Shown piece by piece: positions 58,736-62,228 of a stretch of 62,228 bases of DNA. The stretch comes from Exiguobacterium alkaliphilum 12/1 (GTDB lineage Bacteria > Bacillota > Bacilli > Exiguobacteriales > Exiguobacteriaceae), in NCBI RefSeq assembly GCF_000714435.1, contig NZ_JJMW01000048.1:1-62228 (forward strand), written 5' to 3'. A model generated the notes under the pieces. It saw only the letters and a list, made by a program, of their open reading frames with translations. It was not told where the DNA came from and searched no databases. The first letter of the stretch is position 1. Each line of letters starts with the position of its first letter. A program made the position numbers and the translations under genes.

Positions 58736-59758
58736 TCACTTAATTGAATATTGGTCAGAGAAATAGTTACGGTATTCTCCATTTAAAATTTGTTCCCACC
58801 ACTCTTTATTATCAAGATACCACTGAATCGTTTGGGCAATTCCAGTATCAAAGTTGTAAGTAGGCTTCCATCCTAATGCTTGGAGCTTAGTTGGGTCAAT
58901 CGCATATCGTTTGTCATGACCTAAGCGATCTGTAACAAACTCAATGAGTTCTTCTGATTTACCTAACTCTTTAATGATAGTTTGAACAACTTCCAAGTTT
59001 GTCTTCTCGTTATGGCCACCAACATTGTATACCTCTCCGTTGATTCCCTCATGCATAACTAAATCAATGGCTAAACAATGATCTTTGACATGTAACCAGT
59101 CCCGAATGTTTTTGCCATCACCATAAACAGGCACTTTTTGTTCATTTAGTACCCGGGAAATAGTCAAAGGGATTAATTTCTCGGGAAAATGATAAGGTCC
59201 GTAGTTATTTGAACAACGTGTGATATTGACCGGAAGTCCAAACGTTTCATGATACGCTCGAACCAGAAAGTCACTTGACGCCTTACTCGCACTGTAAGGA
59301 CTGTTCGGTTGAAGAGGCGTCTCTTCAGTAAAGAATGTAGTCGGATCAAAATCAAGTTCCCCGTACACTTCATCAGTCGAAACATGAACAAACTTCTTAA
59401 TGCCATTGGCCTTGGCTGCATCAAGCAATACTTGCGTACCCATGACATTCGTTTTCACAAAAATCTCAGGATGTGTAATCGAACGATCCACATGACTCTC
59501 AGCAGCAAAATGCACTACATAATCAAATTTTTCAGCTTTGAACAAACTCATAACAGCCTCTCGATCAGCGATATCAATCTTCACGAACGTGTAGTTATCT
59601 GCGTTCTCGATTTCTTTATGCTTAACCAAGTCGCCAGCATAAGTAAGCAAATCCAGATTAAAAATTTGATATTCAGGATATTTGGAAACCATGTGTTGTA
59701 CAAAATTACCGCCAATAAACCCTGCTCCACCTGTTACAAGTACTTTTTCTTTATTCAT
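58736..59758 (-). CDS. rfbB: dTDP-glucose 4,6-dehydratase (AT-rich copy)
   Basis: Second rfbB of the window, 340 residues, with [36 protein letters not shown] and NYGPYHFPEKLIP. It is much more AT-rich at the DNA level than the copy at 19.5 kb, so the two did not arise by recent duplication. It acts after rfbA in making dTDP-L-rhamnose here, because rfbC and rfbD are in the same operon. Its ATG directly follows the rfbD stop, and GAGGTG lies within the end of rfbD. Confidence 0.94.
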   Translation of the reverse strand: MNKEKVLVTGGAGFIGGNFVQHMVSKYPEYQIFNLDLLTYAGDLVKHKEIENADNYTFVKIDIADREAVMSLFKAEKFDYVVHFAAESHVDRSITHPEIFVKTNVMGTQVLLDAAKANGIKKFVHVSTDEVYGELDFDPTTFFTEETPLQPNSPYSASKASSDFLVRAYHETFGLPVNITRCSNNYGPYHFPEKLIPLTISRVLNEQKVPVYGDGKNIRDWLHVKDHCLAIDLVMHEGINGEVYNVGGHNEKTNLEVVQTIIKELGKSEELIEFVTDRLGHDKRYAIDPTKLQALGWKPTYNFDTGIAQTIQWYLDNKEWWEQILNGEYRNYFSDQYSIK

Positions 59759-60616
59759 TTAAATGTTCACCTCTTGATCCAATTCTTTTAAATAGTGTGA
59801 TAACGCTTCTTTCCAATGTGGGAGGGGTTCAAATCCCATTTCAATCAACTTCTGTTTAGACATACGCGAATTTTTAGGTCTCGCAGCAGGAGTTGGATAT
59901 TCTTCAGATGTAATTTTATTTACTTTAACATCTCGATTAGCTTGTGCAAAAATCTCTAAAGCGAACTCTGCCCAACTGCAATATCCTTCATTTGTTGCTT
60001 GATAGACTCCATATTTATCAGTAATTATCATGTCGACTAATAATCTTGCCAAGTCATACGTATAAGTAGGAGATCCAATTTGATCGTCTACCACACTTAA
60101 TTCATCTCTAGATTCGCTTAGACGTAACATCGTATTAATGAAGTTATGTCCATTCGTTCCAAATACCCAAGAGATACGCACAATGAACAACTCATTTAGA
60201 AGTTGTTGGCAGACTTTCTCCCCTTCAAATTTTGTCAAACCATAATAACTCTGCGGTTCAACGGGAGACGTTTCTTTGAAGGGTGTGTCACCTTCCCCGT
60301 TATATACGTAATCCGTACTGATATACATAAACTTAGAACCGATTTCAGCAGCCAATTCAGCTAAATAACGCGTCCCGTTAACGTTGACATCCCAAGCCAA
60401 TTCCTTTTGTTCTTCCGCTTTATCAACTGCAGTGTATGCAGCACAATGAATAATAGCGTCTGGTTTTACATTTTTGACGAAGGCGATGACATCATCTTTT
60501 TTAGTAATATCTAAATCCTCAAACCCAATACCAATCATGTCTAAGTTTCGCTTTTGTCCTTCTTTAACAACATCGAATCCTAATTGTCCATTGTAGCCTG
60601 TGACTAAAACTTTCAT
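59759..60616 (-). CDS. rfbD: dTDP-4-dehydrorhamnose reductase
   Basis: SDR enzyme of 285 residues performing the last, NADPH-dependent step of dTDP-L-rhamnose synthesis. Motifs are VTGYNGQLGFDVV, HCAAYTAVDKAEEQ, MYISTDYVYNGEG and the catalytic SYYGLTKFEGEK. The C-terminal part has TPAARPKNSRM, typical of RmlD. It overlaps rfbC by four bases and abuts rfbB. Confidence 0.94.
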   Translation of the reverse strand: MKVLVTGYNGQLGFDVVKEGQKRNLDMIGIGFEDLDITKKDDVIAFVKNVKPDAIIHCAAYTAVDKAEEQKELAWDVNVNGTRYLAELAAEIGSKFMYISTDYVYNGEGDTPFKETSPVEPQSYYGLTKFEGEKVCQQLLNELFIVRISWVFGTNGHNFINTMLRLSESRDELSVVDDQIGSPTYTYDLARLLVDMIITDKYGVYQATNEGYCSWAEFALEIFAQANRDVKVNKITSEEYPTPAARPKNSRMSKQKLIEMGFEPLPHWKEALSHYLKELDQEVNI

Positions 60617-61179
60617 ATAGTACGCACCAATACAAAATTGTTTTCAGCATCCACAAACGAAGGCGCATTTTGATCTTTGTCTGACAAAATCGGATTAGAG
60701 TTGATTGGCCAATCAATGTCAAGAGTTGAATCATTCCATTGTATGCTTCGATCATGTTCAGGTGAATAGAGTTCATCTACTTTGTATTGGACTTCAACAC
60801 CTGGAGTGAGCGTTAAGAATCCATGCGCAAACCCTTTGGGGACAAGGAGTTGCTTTTTATTTTCAGCTGATAACTCTACACCAAACCATTGTCCTTGTGT
60901 AGGACTACCTTGACGAATATCCACAGCAACATCAAAGATCGCCCCTTGTGTGCAACGTACTAATTTTGTCTGCGCTTTTGGGCTGAGTTGATAGTGTAGA
61001 CCACGAAGAGTACCTTGTTCTGCAGAATAAGAATGGTTGTCTTGAATAAATTCGATATCAATTCCATTTTCTATTAGAACAGACTGATTGAAAGTTTCGG
61101 TAAACCAGCCCCGATGATCTCCAAATACTCGAGGTTCAATAACTTTGACGCCATCTAGTAATGTATCTGTGATTTTCAT
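60613..61179 (-). CDS. rfbC: dTDP-4-dehydrorhamnose 3,5-epimerase
   Basis: Cupin-fold epimerase of 188 residues. Diagnostic elements are RVFGDHRGWFTETFN, FIQDNHSYSAEQGTLRGLHYQ (catalytic His in LRGLHYQ), GAIFDVAVDIRQGSPT and VPKGFAHGFLTL. It converts dTDP-4-keto-6-deoxyglucose to the L-lyxo form for RfbD. It lies in order rfbA-rfbC-rfbD-rfbB and is AT-rich like its neighbours. Confidence 0.94.
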   Translation of the reverse strand: MKITDTLLDGVKVIEPRVFGDHRGWFTETFNQSVLIENGIDIEFIQDNHSYSAEQGTLRGLHYQLSPKAQTKLVRCTQGAIFDVAVDIRQGSPTQGQWFGVELSAENKKQLLVPKGFAHGFLTLTPGVEVQYKVDELYSPEHDRSIQWNDSTLDIDWPINSNPILSDKDQNAPSFVDAENNFVLVRTI

Positions 61180-61192
61180 TTATACTCCTCTT

Positions 61193-62071
61193 TTAGTAAC
61201 GAATTTTTCCAGCTGCAACTTTAAGTAAATACTGTCCGTATCCTGTTTTTTGAAGTGCTTCTCCTGAAGACCTTAAAGCCTCTTTATCAATCCAACCATT
61301 GAGATAAGCAATTTCCTCAAGCGCTGCGATTTTTACTCCTTGATGATCTTCAACAGTTTTTACAAAGTTAGTCGCCTCTACTAAGCTTTGATGAGTTCCC
61401 GTATCTAGCCATGTGAATCCACGCCCTAACAATTCGACACTTAATTCACCATTTTTCAAGTACGCTTCGTTGATAGATGTAATCTCCAGTTCACCTCTAG
61501 CAGAGGGCTTTATACTTTTCGCAATTTCTACAACGCGATTATCGTAAAAATAAAGTCCAGTGATTGCGTAATTTGATTTAGGTTTTTCTGGTTTTTCTTC
61601 GACACTAACTACAGTTCCATTACTGTCAAATTCAACAACACCAAAACGCTCTGGATCAGTAACGTGATAACCAAAGACAGTTGCACCTTCTTCTTTTTGT
61701 GCTGCCTTCTGGAGAATAGTACGCATTCCGCTCCCATAATAGATATTATCACCGAGCACCATCGCAACCGATTCACTTCCAATAAATTCTTCACCTAGAA
61801 TAAACGCTTGTGCTAATCCGTCAGGAGACGGTTGTACTATATAAGTTAAGCTAATACCGAATTGTTTTCCATTTCCCAAAAGACTTTTAAAACGAGAGAG
61901 ATCATCAGGAGTTGAAATGATTAAAATATCTTTAATACCTGCTAACATTAATGTAGACAAGGGGTAATAAATCATTGGTTTATCATAAATGGGGAGCAAT
62001 TGCTTACTAGTTACCATGGTTAAGGGATACAATCGCGTCCCACTACCACCAGCTAAAATAATCCCTTTCAT
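61193..62071 (-). CDS. rfbA: Glucose-1-phosphate thymidylyltransferase (AT-rich copy)
   Basis: First enzyme of the rhamnose route, 292 residues, normal length. Signature [20 protein letters not shown], then [35 protein letters not shown] and [11 protein letters not shown]. Unlike the GC-rich copy at 20.5 kb it has a normal stop. The ATG follows GGAGGG. A gap of about 50 bases separates it from an upstream gene that runs off the window. Confidence 0.94.
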   Translation of the reverse strand: MKGIILAGGSGTRLYPLTMVTSKQLLPIYDKPMIYYPLSTLMLAGIKDILIISTPDDLSRFKSLLGNGKQFGISLTYIVQPSPDGLAQAFILGEEFIGSESVAMVLGDNIYYGSGMRTILQKAAQKEEGATVFGYHVTDPERFGVVEFDSNGTVVSVEEKPEKPKSNYAITGLYFYDNRVVEIAKSIKPSARGELEITSINEAYLKNGELSVELLGRGFTWLDTGTHQSLVEATNFVKTVEDHQGVKIAALEEIAYLNGWIDKEALRSSGEALQKTGYGQYLLKVAAGKIRY

Positions 62072-62123
62072 AAATTAAGTAACCCTCCTATTAAAATCAA
62101 TTGCCCTAACTTAATTAGGACTT

Positions 62124-62228
62124 TTATAATTCATTAGAAAAACGTAACTCATAGTCTTTAACAATTTTATTCCAGGAATAGTTACTAGTTATAATGTTAG
62201 AGGACTTTTTATCAAATTCATTAATCAT
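62124..62228 (-). CDS. C-terminal end of a gene running off the window, possibly a glycosyltransferase
   Basis: A minus-strand frame of 34 codons ends at a TAA at 62124 and is open to the window edge. Its end, SNYSWNKIVKDYELRFSNEL, resembles the last helix of GT-B glycosyltransferases (a W-x-K/x-I-x-x-x-Y-E pattern). It is AT-rich and on the same strand as the rfb operon, probably the preceding gene of that operon. Too little is visible for more. Confidence 0.5.
   Translation of the reverse strand: MINEFDKKSSNIITSNYSWNKIVKDYELRFSNEL

Noticed and set aside
1..62228. tRNA, rRNA genes and known riboswitches, including c-di-GMP riboswitches before the EAL and PNAG genes
   Set aside because: No cloverleaf, rRNA core or GEMM-type conserved sequence was recognised on reading the intergenic regions of both strands. 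This was by eye, so a covariance-model search could still find something.

Overview
The window looks like chromosome of a Bacillales-type Gram-positive, most plausibly an Exiguobacterium-like organism. This is inferred from strong AGGAGG ribosome binding sites with ATG, GTG and TTG starts, moderately high-GC codon use, an ica-type PNAG locus, a CapB-type tyrosine kinase and an SH3/LysM/NlpC wall hydrolase. No rRNA, tRNA, CRISPR array or complete insertion sequence was seen.

Layout. (1) 1-17 kb holds cyclic-di-GMP and cell-surface genes: three EAL proteins with degenerate GGDEF halves (two are membrane-bound PAS paralogues), a LysM-SH3-NlpC/P60 hydrolase, a DinB-fold protein, a UDP-glucose dehydrogenase, a pgaC-pgaD-icaB operon for poly-N-acetylglucosamine, an Excalibur-tail protein and a DsbA-like lipoprotein. 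(2) 17.2-37.0 kb is a 20-gene minus-strand run for a Wzx/Wzy-type exopolysaccharide. It contains Wzz and a BY-kinase, EpsG-type polymerase, flippase, a short phosphoglycosyl transferase, four glycosyltransferases, the complete capE-capF-capG route to UDP-L-FucNAc, and rfbA-rfbB plus a DegT aminotransferase for a dTDP-4-amino sugar. An ATP-grasp ligase, a WbqC protein, two propeller glycosidase-like proteins and a GNAT probably decorate the polymer. (3) 37-45.6 kb has small membrane and orphan genes, a 1483-residue repeat-rich secreted protein, a truncated relative of it, a Cys/His-rich putative metal-binding ORF and a transglutaminase-like membrane protein. (4) 45.6-53.7 kb is the accessory part. 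It holds a translationally coupled three-gene operon (PH-like/TerB-like/glycine-rich hydrophobic protein, a helical orphan, a PD-(D/E)XK nuclease), then an AT-rich cassette (HNH nuclease with membrane helices, coiled-coil membrane protein, small membrane protein, broken EVE-like gene). The cassette sits between two non-identical copies of the 3' end of galM. These two units are the best candidates for undescribed defence or conflict systems. (5) 53.7-57.3 kb has galM, a sugar epimerase, a sigma-like gene and a tyrosine recombinase. (6) 57.4 kb to the end is a second minus-strand sugar operon: an AT-rich rfbACDB set for dTDP-L-rhamnose, a higher-GC wecC-like dehydrogenase and the 3' end of a further gene.

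Working together, most genes build and regulate envelope polymers: PNAG under likely c-di-GMP influence, a capsule/EPS containing L-FucNAc and an amino sugar, and rhamnose and uronate precursors. Base composition changes sharply at about 50.4-53.7 kb and at about 58.7 kb, which points to separate acquisitions. Functions are read from motifs and context; no database search was possible.
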